Shown: positions 1-5,605, counted from the first letter of the stretch. The stretch: DNA of 9,209 nt from DASSBG01 sp965651365 (GCA_965651365.1 CBFGSA010000111.1:1-9209); one strand, 5' to 3'. Notes: generated from the letters alone by a model not told the origin. Translations and numbers: made by a program.

Positions 1-1034
1 TCCGCATCGGCGATCAGGCGGCGCGCGCTGATGAACGGCTTGTAGTCGGTCAGTGCCAGGCCATCGCCGGAGCCCATCTCCAAGCTGTTGACGCCGGTGA
101 TGTTCAGCAGGCCGCGAATCTCCGGCGCGGTGCCCGAACCTCGCAGGCCGGCCCGGTCCATCTCCTTCGCGAAGGCCTGCGCGATCGCAGTGCGCAGCGC
201 ATCCTCGACGTCGGAGTCCTGCAGCAGCTCGCGGCTGATCTTGAAGATGAAGCTCAGGCTCTGCGGGGTGACCGTCACCGCGCGGAACGTCGGTTCCGAC
301 ACCGCGACATTGCCGCCCTCGTCGCGCCAGCTGGCCGTGGGGATGGTATCGGTCGCTGCCATCTGGAAGCTCTTGCCGATGCCTTCCAGGTAGGCCACGT
401 TCGCGCCGGCACTCAGCAGGCTCGAAGCCGGCACCAGGGCATTCAGCACGCCCGGCATGAGGATGTCGGGGGTCAGGTAGCCGCCCGATGCGTCGGTGCC
501 ACGCTCCAGGGCCGCCCGGATGCTCGGGGTCACGCCCATGCCGGCGATGCCGCGCAGGAAGCCGGACAGCGTGGGCGCCTGGCCGTCGCCGTCGTGGTGG
601 TCGACATTCAGCCGGCTGGCGATGGCGGAAGTGTTGCGCAGGTCGGAGTTGGAGAGCATGACGCCAATGCGCTTGCCTTCGCGGTCGCGAATCTGTGAAT
701 CATGCGTGGATGCGTGGTTGAACTTTGATGCCGCGATTTCGTCCATGTCGAGCTGGTTGCTGATGCGGCTGATCATGTCGCTGGCGGCATTCATCGCCCC
801 CACGATCTCGTCGAAGCGTGTCGTCTCGCCGCTCTTGCTGGCCTCGTTCCCGAGGTTGCGCAGCTCGTTGAGGCCGCGGCGCAGGTTGGCGCGCTCTTCC
901 AGCAGGCCGGCACGATCGCCGGGCCATTCGTCGCTGATCTGGATGCCCAGCTTGCCCAGCTCGGACTTCGCAGCCAGGAAATTGCGAGCATGCGAGTTTT
1001 CCGCATCGCTCAGGTTTGATCGATTGTCAAGCAT
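1..1034 (-). CDS. HK97-family phage major capsid protein (3' end beyond window)
   Basis: This gene builds the icosahedral head shell. The 344 visible residues begin with a charged, helix-prone region (about residues 10-120), which matches the scaffold-like delta domain that HK97-type capsid proteins usually lose to a prohead protease. The shell fold follows: a GGYLTPD stretch near 184-190, then SWRDEGG and SEPTF near 235-250, the KISRELLQDS segment at 265-274 and a GSGTAPEIRGLL loop near 299-310. All are typical of this family. The chosen ATG (1034) follows a weak GAGA ribosome site and overlaps the stop of a small upstream ORF in ATGCTTGA, which suggests coupled translation. A strong promoter lies about 150 bases upstream, so the capsid gene opens its own transcription unit. 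In ordinary phages it comes after terminase, portal and protease; here it directly follows replication genes. The C-terminus lies outside the window, so integrity cannot be judged. Confidence 0.95.
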   Translation of the reverse strand, partial: MLDNRSNLSDAENSHARNFLAAKSELGKLGIQISDEWPGDRAGLLEERANLRRGLNELRNLGNEASKSGETTRFDEIVGAMNAASDMISRISNQLDMDEIAASKFNHASTHDSQIRDREGKRIGVMLSNSDLRNTSAIASRLNVDHHDGDGQAPTLSGFLRGIAGMGVTPSIRAALERGTDASGGYLTPDILMPGVLNALVPASSLLSAGANVAYLEGIGKSFQMAATDTIPTASWRDEGGNVAVSEPTFRAVTVTPQSLSFIFKISRELLQDSDVEDALRTAIAQAFAKEMDRAGLRGSGTAPEIRGLLNITGVNSLEMGSGDGLALTDYKPFISARRLIADA

Positions 1035-1218
1035 TTTGCAGGTCTCTCATTTCAGAGGCCCGCGCGCACAAAAAAAGCACGCGCAAGGCCGGGGTGATTT
1101 CCGGACTTGTCGCGCGCCCTTCGTGGAAGGTGCCGTGACGTGATCGCAGCGGCGTGGTGCCGTGGGCAGAAACGCTTGCGATGGGTCCAGTATTACTCAC
1201 GGAAATTGCGGTTGTCAA
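1027..1218 (-). CDS. Small ORF upstream of capsid, possible Ash/Icd-like protein
   Basis: This ORF encodes up to 63 residues and ends with a stop that overlaps the capsid start codon by 8 bases. Its C-terminal part reads ALRVLFLCARASEMRD. That pattern resembles, from memory, the tail of small Ash/Icd-like proteins annotated in P4-type satellites; this is a recollection, not a search result. The ATG at 1218 falls within the -35 box of the capsid promoter, so that start could only be used on readthrough transcripts from the replication operon. No internal ATG exists before the last seven codons, although GTG and TTG codons are present. The same DNA forms a strong hairpin (1057-1090). It may be a real small gene, a leader peptide, or only the shadow of a structured leader RNA. 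Confidence 0.35.
   Translation of the reverse strand: MTTAISVSNTGPIASVSAHGTTPLRSRHGTFHEGRATSPEITPALRVLFLCARASEMRDLQNA
1057..1090 (-). promoter_or_regulatory. Hairpin in capsid leader RNA with T7 loop
   Basis: On the minus strand, GCGCGTGC and GTGCGCGC (two wobble pairs) flank a loop of seven T, and GGCC on both sides extends the stem. The structure sits about 23 bases upstream of the capsid start, inside the transcript expected from the 1190-1218 promoter. The T-run is in the loop, not after the stem, so it does not look like an ordinary intrinsic terminator. A role in leader processing or translation control is inference. Confidence 0.4.
1190..1218 (-). promoter_or_regulatory. Strong sigma-70 type promoter for the capsid unit
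   Basis: On the minus strand there is a perfect -35 TTGACA (1213-1218), a 17-base spacer and a -10 TAATAC (1190-1195). The expected start of transcription is near 1183, giving a leader of about 150 bases before the capsid ATG. The promoter begins 7 bases after the stop of the preceding gene. A GTGAGTAA box (1193-1200) overlaps the spacer and the -10, and AATTG/CAATT arms (1204-1208, 1216-1220) overlap the spacer and -35, so a repressor could sit here. The same GTGAGTA box occurs four times upstream of int. Confidence 0.8.
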
Positions 1219-1224
1219 TTCGGA

Positions 1225-1512
1225 TCAGTGCAGGCGGTGGCCCTGCGCTTGGTCGGCCAGCTGCTGGCTTATGCATTCCGCCACGACGCCCAAGTCCGAC
1301 TCGGGGAACTCGACCCAGTCGAGCGGCCCCTCCTTCGGCGGGCCGGCCACCACGGCCAGGACCTCGACCGTGTCAGCGTCGACCCGCAGCACCAGCGCCT
1401 GGCCGGTCAGGGGATCGCCCAGCAGGGCGCAGCCGTTGATGCCTTCACGCTGGCGCTTGCGGATGTGCAAGGCAGCAGGTGCGGATACGCTCAGTTCGAT
1501 GTTCTCGTTCAT
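1225..1512 (-). CDS. Hypothetical protein, 95 aa
   Basis: I do not recognise this protein. The ATG at 1512 is preferred over one 30 bases upstream because an AGGAA ribosome site lies about 9 bases before it. The product is small and soluble-looking, without membrane segments. An N-terminal basic patch (HIRKRQREG, about residues 16-24) precedes alternating hydrophobic stretches (ALVLRVDADTVEVLAVVAG) that suggest beta strands, and the C-terminal part is acidic and helical. It lies between the putative origin repeats and the capsid promoter, at the border between the replication and packaging modules. Nothing in the sequence decides its function. Confidence 0.65.
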   Translation of the reverse strand: MNENIELSVSAPAALHIRKRQREGINGCALLGDPLTGQALVLRVDADTVEVLAVVAGPPKEGPLDWVEFPESDLGVVAECISQQLADQAQGHRLH

Positions 1513-1547
1513 GGGTTCAGTTCCTCGGTTGGTGTGATGCACTTGTC

Positions 1548-1681
1548 TGCGGCAGTGCGGCAGTTCTGCGGCAATTCAAACCGCCGCAGAACCTGCGCAT
1601 TGCCGCGCATTCCCTGCGGCAATTCGCACAGGGGGTATGGGGGATATTTACGCCGCGCACTTTTTGCCTCCAATTGCCGCA
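1548..1681 (-). repeat. TGCGGCA iteron-like array, candidate replication origin
   Basis: Seven copies of TGCGGCA, or its complement with at most one mismatch, lie within 134 bases. Direct copies are at 1548-1554, 1556-1562, 1567-1573 and 1615-1621. Inverted copies are at 1582-1588, 1601-1607 and 1675-1681. The third and sixth copies share the longer CTGCGGCAATTC. A perfect 10-bp inverted repeat, GTTCTGCGGC/GCCGCAGAAC, occupies 1563-1592 with a 10-base spacer, and an AT-richer stretch (GGGGATATTTA) follows near 1640-1650. The array starts inside the 3' end of the ATPase gene and fills the gap after it. Known satellites and theta plasmids often place iterons beside their rep genes, so an origin bound by this element's own replication proteins is a reasonable inference. 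Confidence 0.55.
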
Positions 1682-2859
1682 TGATTTGACGGCACCAGAC
1701 GCTGTTTTTCGTGGCGATAATCGTCTCTGTACGTCTCCTGCGTGATCTGGCCGGATTTGCGCAGGTTCTCGATTGCTGCCCAGAACCTCCCGTTCCCGGA
1801 CTTGTCCGCCAGTTCGGCAGGCAGGCCGAAGGTGCTCAGGACGTGCCGGGTTGTGTTTGGCCCGGTCCGCGCGGTCGTGACCTTCGTACCGGCGTCGTGC
1901 GCTTGCTTGAGTGCCTCCAGTACCGCCGCGGTGTCCCCGGTCAGGGTCAGCTCGGCCCGCTCTGAGACAAGGCCCGTGTTTGACGGCACCAGCACGCCCG
2001 AATCGGTCCACTCCAGCGGCACCGGGTCAGCCTTTGGGCCCAGGTTTGATTTCTCGTGCACAAGCTGCGGCTGACCATCTCGATCGATGATTGCCAAGCG
2101 TGACCGTACGCTGTTGTGCCAGGCGGTGCTGCCGCTGTAGCTGTTGCTGTTGCTGCTGTAGCGTGCCGCGTGCTTGTCCAGGTGCGCCAGCAGGATCAAG
2201 CCCGATTCATTGGCGCGTGCGATCTGGCTCAGCCGTCGTATGAACCATCGAACTTGGCGTCTTGCATTTTCATCGCCGTCGAATGCGTCGCTGGCATTGT
2301 CGACCACAATCAAGCCCGCGCCGGCTGCCAGTTCCTCCATCCGCAGCAGGTTTGCCGACTCGGCGACTTTACGCACTCCGGCGGCGCTGAACTCGGTCGC
2401 TAGCGCTCCGTCGCCGTCACTGCCGTCGACAATCGTGAACTGGCCTTCAAGTTGGTCGGGGTCCAGACCGTGGGTTTCAGCGATCTTGCGAAGCCGCCAC
2501 ATCACCAAGTCTGCATTGTCCTCCAGAGTCGCGAACAGCACACGTCCGCCGACTGGTGTGAAGCCCGCCCAGCTGCGACCGAGTGCGAAGTGGGCGGCAA
2601 TGCTGAGCGCCAGAATGGACTTGCCAGCGCCACCGTGTGCCGCCAGCAGCGTGACCAGGCCGGCCGGCACCAGTGGTTCCAGAGCGAACTGTGGCGGTGA
2701 CAGGTCCCGATGTGCGAATCCGGCCAGATCAGCGACCACCAGACTGGAACGTTCCTCGGCAGGTTGGTCCCGGTCCTGTTCCATGTCGCGCGCCGCAGTG
2801 AGCTCGGCCAGCGTGTGCAGGTCACGTTCGACCTGTGCGTCGTGTGCCGTCACGTTCAT
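1648..2859 (-). CDS. RepA-like AAA/RecA-fold ATPase, putative replicative helicase
   Basis: This 403-residue protein is a RecA-fold ATPase of the AAA_25/RepA type, expected to act as helicase or helicase loader in element replication. Walker A is AHGGAGKS at residues 74-81, with K80 and S81. A TLEDN motif at 111-115 supplies a likely catalytic glutamate (E113). Walker B is LIVVD at 183-187, and LILLAHLDK at 221-229 is a sensor-like strand. YSGSTAWHNSVRSRL at about 241-255 matches the conserved region after Walker B in this family. Residues about 305-390 look like a C-terminal winged-helix domain that could bind DNA. The start is supported by a GGAGG site 8 bases upstream and an ATGA overlap with the preceding zinc-finger gene. 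The gene ends in the iteron-like array. The assignment as an ATPase is firm; helicase activity is inferred from context. Confidence 0.9.
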   Translation of the reverse strand: MNVTAHDAQVERDLHTLAELTAARDMEQDRDQPAEERSSLVVADLAGFAHRDLSPPQFALEPLVPAGLVTLLAAHGGAGKSILALSIAAHFALGRSWAGFTPVGGRVLFATLEDNADLVMWRLRKIAETHGLDPDQLEGQFTIVDGSDGDGALATEFSAAGVRKVAESANLLRMEELAAGAGLIVVDNASDAFDGDENARRQVRWFIRRLSQIARANESGLILLAHLDKHAARYSSNSNSYSGSTAWHNSVRSRLAIIDRDGQPQLVHEKSNLGPKADPVPLEWTDSGVLVPSNTGLVSERAELTLTGDTAAVLEALKQAHDAGTKVTTARTGPNTTRHVLSTFGLPAELADKSGNGRFWAAIENLRKSGQITQETYRDDYRHEKQRLVPSNHAAIGGKKCAA

Positions 2860-3386
2860 GCCAGAATCCTCCGTGCCGAATGAATGCGCTCCAGCGCGCT
2901 GACCAGTCGCTCGTGATCTTTCGGCACCAGCCGCATGCCGTTGGCGATGTCGCAGCCGGCCAGCAGGACAATCAAGCTTTCGTCATCCAGCACGCGCAGT
3001 GCAGCGGCCCAGCCGTGGGAACGCATCGCTTCACGGCGCTGCCTGCGCTCCAGCGGGGTCCTGGCCGGCCCTCGATCCGGGAACAGGTCGGCAAGCTGCA
3101 GGTTGACGGCTTGCACAATCTCAAGCGCGCCGCAGCCGGCAAAACAGTGCATCAGGACCCGGCCGTCGTCGGCCTCGGCGATCGACACCTTGCGAGACTT
3201 GCCCCCACACGCAGGACAGCGTGCCCGCCATCCTTGCCCGGACTTTTGCACACCGTCCAGGCGGTCCAGCAGGACGTGCAGCGGGCTGCTGCCTGCGGTA
3301 TACTGTTTTTGCGGTCCGGTCTGATTCGACTGCGTTCTCGCCAAGCCCCGCCCGCCAGCGGGGCTTTTTCGTTCAAGGGGAATCAT
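2856..3386 (-). CDS. CHC2-like zinc-finger protein, primase-type
   Basis: The 176-residue product resembles short prophage proteins annotated as CHC2 zinc-finger or primase-like. The segment LLDRLDGVQ (39-47) precedes RCPACGGK, with C57 and C60. DDGRVLMHCFAGC follows, with H80, C81 and C85, and then a helix ending ADLFPD. C57, C60, C81 and C85 could bind zinc. In many relatives the second ligand is histidine rather than cysteine. No Toprim catalytic domain is visible, so the protein may recognise DNA or prime only with partners. The start at 3386 is chosen over an upstream ATG at 3524 because AGGAGG lies 7 bases before it and the ATG overlaps the previous stop in ATGA. It is coupled in the same way to the ATPase gene, and the pair probably forms the replication module. 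An antisense terminator-like hairpin lies within its first codons. Confidence 0.82.
   Translation of the reverse strand: MIPLERKSPAGGRGLARTQSNQTGPQKQYTAGSSPLHVLLDRLDGVQKSGQGWRARCPACGGKSRKVSIAEADDGRVLMHCFAGCGALEIVQAVNLQLADLFPDRGPARTPLERRQRREAMRSHGWAAALRVLDDESLIVLLAGCDIANGMRLVPKDHERLVSALERIHSARRILA
3343..3369 (+). terminator. Plus-strand intrinsic terminator inside the primase-type gene
   Basis: AAGCCCCGC (3343-3351) and GCGGGGCTT (3358-3366) form a perfect 9-bp stem with a 6-base loop, and the T-run spans 3365-3369. It points along the plus strand, against all element genes. A TATACT box lies 39 bases upstream at 3299-3304, though I see no good -35. The arrangement could end an antisense transcript or a short RNA of about 60 bases. 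The read direction and structure are seen; function is inference. Confidence 0.5.
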
Positions 3387-3589
3387 CGCTTGCCCTCCTG
3401 ATTCGCGGCCCGCTGTTCGCGCAGTACGGCGCCCAGGCCCTCGTGCGCTCGCGTCAGCTCGCCGGCGTCGGGTGGCGTCATCGCCATTTCGGACTGCAGC
3501 CCGATGTCGCCGATGCGAAGGCATGCAGCTATCAGGTCTCGCGTGATCTCGATCTGGCTGCGCTGGCGGTAGTCGGCGTGTGCGGTCAT
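3383..3589 (-). CDS. Hypothetical protein, 68 aa
   Basis: I do not recognise this small protein. It is hydrophilic, with a likely helix at SQIEITRDLIAACLRIGDIGL (about residues 11-31) and a second at AHEGLGAVLREQRAANQEGKR near the C-terminus; the two may pack as a small helical bundle. There is no signal peptide, membrane segment or cysteine motif. It is supported as a gene by a GGAG ribosome site about 9 bases before the ATG and by ATGA overlaps with both neighbours. It lies between the tail assembly gene and the zinc-finger gene in the coupled operon. Confidence 0.7.
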   Translation of the reverse strand: MTAHADYRQRSQIEITRDLIAACLRIGDIGLQSEMAMTPPDAGELTRAHEGLGAVLREQRAANQEGKR

Positions 3590-4248
3590 GCCGGGAACTC
3601 CGGATAGGGATGGCGCGGGTCTTTCGGTCCGGGTGGCTGTGTGCCGGTTCCCACGCCCTGGCCGGCCGGGCTGTAATCCTCAGCCTGGATGCCCGCGCTG
3701 ATTACCGCGCTGCCCACAATCATGCGCCCGTACAGCAGCGGCACCGGGTGGCCCTGGGCCTCGGTGTTCACGGCGCCGTTGAAGACGTAGCTGGGCTGGT
3801 TTTCGGCTTTGTCGCGGTCCTTCGGGCCTTTGGGCACGGGGGATAGCAGCTGGACCACGCCACCGGCGATCAGCGCGATACCTGGCCCGATCAGCACCCC
3901 GCCGCCGAATTCGGATGTGAGTGCGCCAACCACTACCAGAATTACCCCGAGAATAACCTGCAACACCCCACCACGCTTGCTGCCCATGATGACCGGCGCA
4001 ATCCTGATCTCTGAATCGCCCACCGGCTCCTTGAGCTGACGCGCCTCGATATTCTCCTTGCCCCGGAACACCGCGAAGGCGCGGCCCCGGTCGCGGGCCT
4101 GCATCAGGTAGGCCTTGGCCTTGGGGAACTGGCTGCACAGGTAGCGCACGGCCTCGGCCGGGCTGTTGGTGTCCAGCTTGGCATGGTGCACACGCCCGAA
4201 GCGCGCGCCCATTTCGCCGTAGAGTCGGATCGTCGTGGTGCCGTTCAT
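3586..4248 (-). CDS. Tail assembly protein, lambda gpI family, orphan in a replication operon
   Basis: This 220-residue protein aligns along its length with the tail-tip assembly protein I of lambdoid siphophages as I know that sequence. Shared landmarks are IRLYGEMGARFGR (7-19), AEAVRYLCSQFP (31-42), IRIAP (81-85) followed by GGVLQVILG (93-101), a long hydrophobic Gly-rich segment to about 135 ending GGVVQLLSP, and AQGHPVPLLYGRMIVGSAVIS (164-184). The tail after about 195 is Pro/Gly rich. In lambda, gpI takes part in building the tail tip with the host-specificity protein J but is not a major part of the finished tail. Here no other tail gene is visible. ATGA overlaps tie it to alpA upstream and the 68-aa gene downstream, which argues against random debris. 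It may modify or interfere with helper phage tails; that role is inference. Confidence 0.9.
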   Translation of the reverse strand: MNGTTTIRLYGEMGARFGRVHHAKLDTNSPAEAVRYLCSQFPKAKAYLMQARDRGRAFAVFRGKENIEARQLKEPVGDSEIRIAPVIMGSKRGGVLQVILGVILVVVGALTSEFGGGVLIGPGIALIAGGVVQLLSPVPKGPKDRDKAENQPSYVFNGAVNTEAQGHPVPLLYGRMIVGSAVISAGIQAEDYSPAGQGVGTGTQPPGPKDPRHPYPEFPA

Positions 4249-4469
4249 GCGGCACCCAGGCGGCTGCCAGCCGTTGGGCGGGAACTGATCCAGTCTTGCA
4301 ACTCAGACAGCCGCCAGGCCACCGCGCGCTTTCCGATGCGTACCGGCTGAGGTAGATCGCCGCTCTGAACGGCTTTCAGGAAGCTTGTGCGCCGCTTGGC
4401 CGTGATGGCAAGGGCTTCCGGGAGTCTCACCAGGCGGTCTGGTGAATCAATTGCGGATTGACTTGGCAT
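4245..4469 (-). CDS. alpA: AlpA-family transcriptional regulator
   Basis: The 74-residue product is an AlpA/MerR-like helix-turn-helix protein, a class that serves as activator or excisionase in P4-type satellites and PICIs. The sequence RLVRLPEALAITAKRRTSFLKAVQSGDLP (about 12-40) forms the HTH, and QPVRIGKRAVAWRLSELQDWI (41-61) is the usual wing followed by the conserved Trp-ending helix. ATG 4469 is chosen because AGG lies 8 bases upstream; a GTG at 4478 in the same frame overlaps that site and is less likely. It opens the coupled operon alpA–gpI–68 aa–zinc finger–ATPase. By analogy with known elements it should control int/excision or switch on the element. Its own ribosome site lies within an inverted repeat. 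Confidence 0.87.
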   Translation of the reverse strand: MPSQSAIDSPDRLVRLPEALAITAKRRTSFLKAVQSGDLPQPVRIGKRAVAWRLSELQDWISSRPTAGSRLGAA

Positions 4470-4474
4470 TTTTA

Positions 4475-4496
4475 GCACCTGATTGAACTAAGGTGC
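4475..4496 (-). promoter_or_regulatory. Inverted repeat covering the alpA ribosome-binding site
   Basis: GCACCT and AGGTGC are perfect 6-bp arms around a 10-base spacer just upstream of alpA. The 3' arm contains the AGG expected to pair with 16S rRNA for ATG 4469. In RNA the hairpin would hide that site, so alpA translation could be kept low or depend on translating ribosomes. As DNA it could be an autoregulatory operator. Both readings are inference. Confidence 0.45.
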
Positions 4497-4539
4497 GGCC
4501 ATTACATTCCGTGGTGATTTGTAACGTCGGCGTTGGGTT

Positions 4540-5172
4540 TCAACTTTCTCCGGGCCAGGTTGTGTGCTTGGCCACGGATGGCCGGCTGACGCCAAACTGC
4601 CTGCCCACGCGCTCTTGTGCCGGGGACTTTTTCAGAGCCGGGTTCTTCTGGTGAATCTCGTTGATGGCCGCCTGCCATTTGTCCCACTCTGGCTGGCGTT
4701 CCGAACGGCGCTCTTCGCCGCTGCTGAAACCTGCATTGCGCCGCTGCCTCTGCGCTCGGCGCCCGCGGAGTACATCGTCCGCGTTCTTGATCACTTGGAA
4801 CAAGTGGTTCGTTTGTTCCCAAGCTGTTTGACCGGCGTCGAGTGCAGCAACCGTCTCGCCGGCGCGATGGCGCTGCTCTGCTTCGGCGATGCTTTGCCTG
4901 ACCAGTGCAATGTGATCTGGATGCACTACGCCATGAGCGCGTTCACATAGATCCAGGATCGCGCGCACGGATACTCCACGGTTTGCACGAAGGCGCGCCC
5001 TGAAAAGGTTATCGCTTTCGCCAGGCCCAGCGTACTTCTCCAGCAAACACGTATTGCAAGGCCGCAGCCCAGCATCCCGCAGCCTCCAATAACGCAGGTC
5101 GGATGCGCTCCCCTCAGCGCATCCGAGTTCTGCGTTACACCAATCGCATGTTGCCTCCTTCTGGCTTTTCAT
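4540..5172 (-). CDS. Zinc-ribbon protein with possible C-terminal HTH, 210 aa
   Basis: I do not recognise the family. Near the N-terminus C9-x2-C12 and C39-x2-C42 make a four-cysteine zinc ribbon. The middle is a charged helical region. Residues about 182-201 (SPAQERVGRQFGVSRPSVAK) read like a helix-turn-helix with the usual F/Y-G-V-S turn, so DNA binding is plausible. The start at 5172 is chosen because its ATG overlaps the previous stop in ATGA; the same frame is open further upstream only through the end of the neighbouring gene. Early in the gene a ribosome-like AAGGAGG leads to an out-of-frame five-codon ORF (5149-5135), followed by an 11-bp hairpin (5099-5126), which could be regulatory. 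Its position before alpA suggests a role in element regulation; this is inference. Confidence 0.72.
   Translation of the reverse strand: MKSQKEATCDWCNAELGCAEGSASDLRYWRLRDAGLRPCNTCLLEKYAGPGESDNLFRARLRANRGVSVRAILDLCERAHGVVHPDHIALVRQSIAEAEQRHRAGETVAALDAGQTAWEQTNHLFQVIKNADDVLRGRRAQRQRRNAGFSSGEERRSERQPEWDKWQAAINEIHQKNPALKKSPAQERVGRQFGVSRPSVAKHTTWPGES
5099..5126 (-). repeat. Perfect 11-bp hairpin inside the zinc-ribbon gene
   Basis: TCGGATGCGCT and AGCGCATCCGA (both read on the plus strand) are exact inverted arms around a 6-base loop. The stem lies in the coding region between the two cysteine pairs of the 210-aa protein. It follows an out-of-frame minigene with its own AAGGAGG site. No T-run follows on either strand, so it is not an intrinsic terminator. 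Confidence 0.6.
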
Positions 5173-5534
5173 GCGGGCTGCTTGGTTCTCCTCACCAGCC
5201 TGCCTTTTGCCAGCGATCGTTCCTTGGCTTCGTCGCCGTAAACGCCGAGCTGGGCATGCGCGTGCCACGACTCCTTGTTCAGCTTCTTCAAGCCAGCGGC
5301 GGCTGAAAGCAGGAGCCTCTGCTGTGCGGCATGCAGGTCAGCCACGATCTCGGTACACCAGCCGACGCCATCCTCGCCGGCTTCGGACCCCAGCACACAA
5401 TTGAGCGCCAGTGCTGCGCGGATACACGCGTACGTGTCCTCGTAGGCGTCTCCTTGGTGGTAGATGGTCGGCACGTTCACCAGTTCTTCGAGTGGTGACC
5501 GTTCGCTTTGCAGGGTATTGTTTGCAGTTGCCAT
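5169..5534 (-). CDS. Hypothetical protein, 121 aa
   Basis: I do not recognise this protein. A strong AGGAGG lies 7 bases before ATG 5534. The product seems soluble: no signal peptide or membrane segment. A conserved-looking core reads YHQGDAYEDTYACIRAALALN (about 25-45), then GVGWCTEIVADLHAAQQRLLL (about 56-76). These are probably amphipathic helices with acidic positions. The C-terminus is basic (RLVRRTKQPA) and its stop overlaps the next start in ATGA. It is the first gene after int in the direction of transcription, a place usually taken by regulatory or accessory genes in such elements. Function unknown. Confidence 0.72.
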   Translation of the reverse strand: MATANNTLQSERSPLEELVNVPTIYHQGDAYEDTYACIRAALALNCVLGSEAGEDGVGWCTEIVADLHAAQQRLLLSAAAGLKKLNKESWHAHAQLGVYGDEAKERSLAKGRLVRRTKQPA

Positions 5535-5563
5535 GATTGCCTCCTATGTAGGCGGTTGTGGAA

Positions 5564-5596
5564 GGCGCCCGGGGTGCTTCAACCACTCCGGGTGCC
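5564..5596 (-). repeat. Hairpin in the gap between int and the next gene
   Basis: GGCACCCGG and CCGGGCGCC (minus strand) pair over 9 positions with one mismatch around a 15-base loop, immediately after the int stop. No T-run follows, so it is a weak candidate for termination. It may slow readthrough from int or protect an mRNA end. Confidence 0.3.
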
Positions 5597-5605
5597 GCTT
5601 GAAAC

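Noticed and set aside
496..1143. Long plus-strand open frame opposite the capsid gene
   Set aside because: The minus strand here encodes a clear HK97 capsid protein; the plus frame is low-complexity Ser/Arg-rich, as expected from the antisense of GC-rich coding DNA.
1548..1681. Repeat cluster considered as a CRISPR array
   Set aside because: Units are 7-12 bases, on both strands, with irregular spacing; there are no 25-40 base repeats or uniform spacers, and no cas gene.
2119..2163. CTG/TGT-rich short repeat that looked like a microsatellite
   Set aside because: It is explained by the Ser/Asn codon run SSNSNSYSGS of the ATPase, next to a conserved motif; no sign of slippage.
2174..2902. Plus-strand frame opposite the ATPase gene
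   Set aside because: Low-complexity Ser/Arg/Ala product; the minus strand holds Walker A and B motifs.
3387..3524. Upstream extension of the zinc-finger gene to ATG 3524
   Set aside because: The extension is Arg-rich, overlaps the 68-aa gene almost fully and has no ribosome site, whereas ATG 3386 has AGGAGG and an ATGA overlap.
4497..4535. Possible alpA promoter (TTACAA ... TAATGG)
   Set aside because: The spacer is only 14 bases and the -10 match is poor.
5173..5268. Upstream extension of the 210-aa zinc-ribbon gene
   Set aside because: It lies inside the 121-aa gene and reads as an Arg-rich shadow; the ATGA overlap at 5172 gives a better start.
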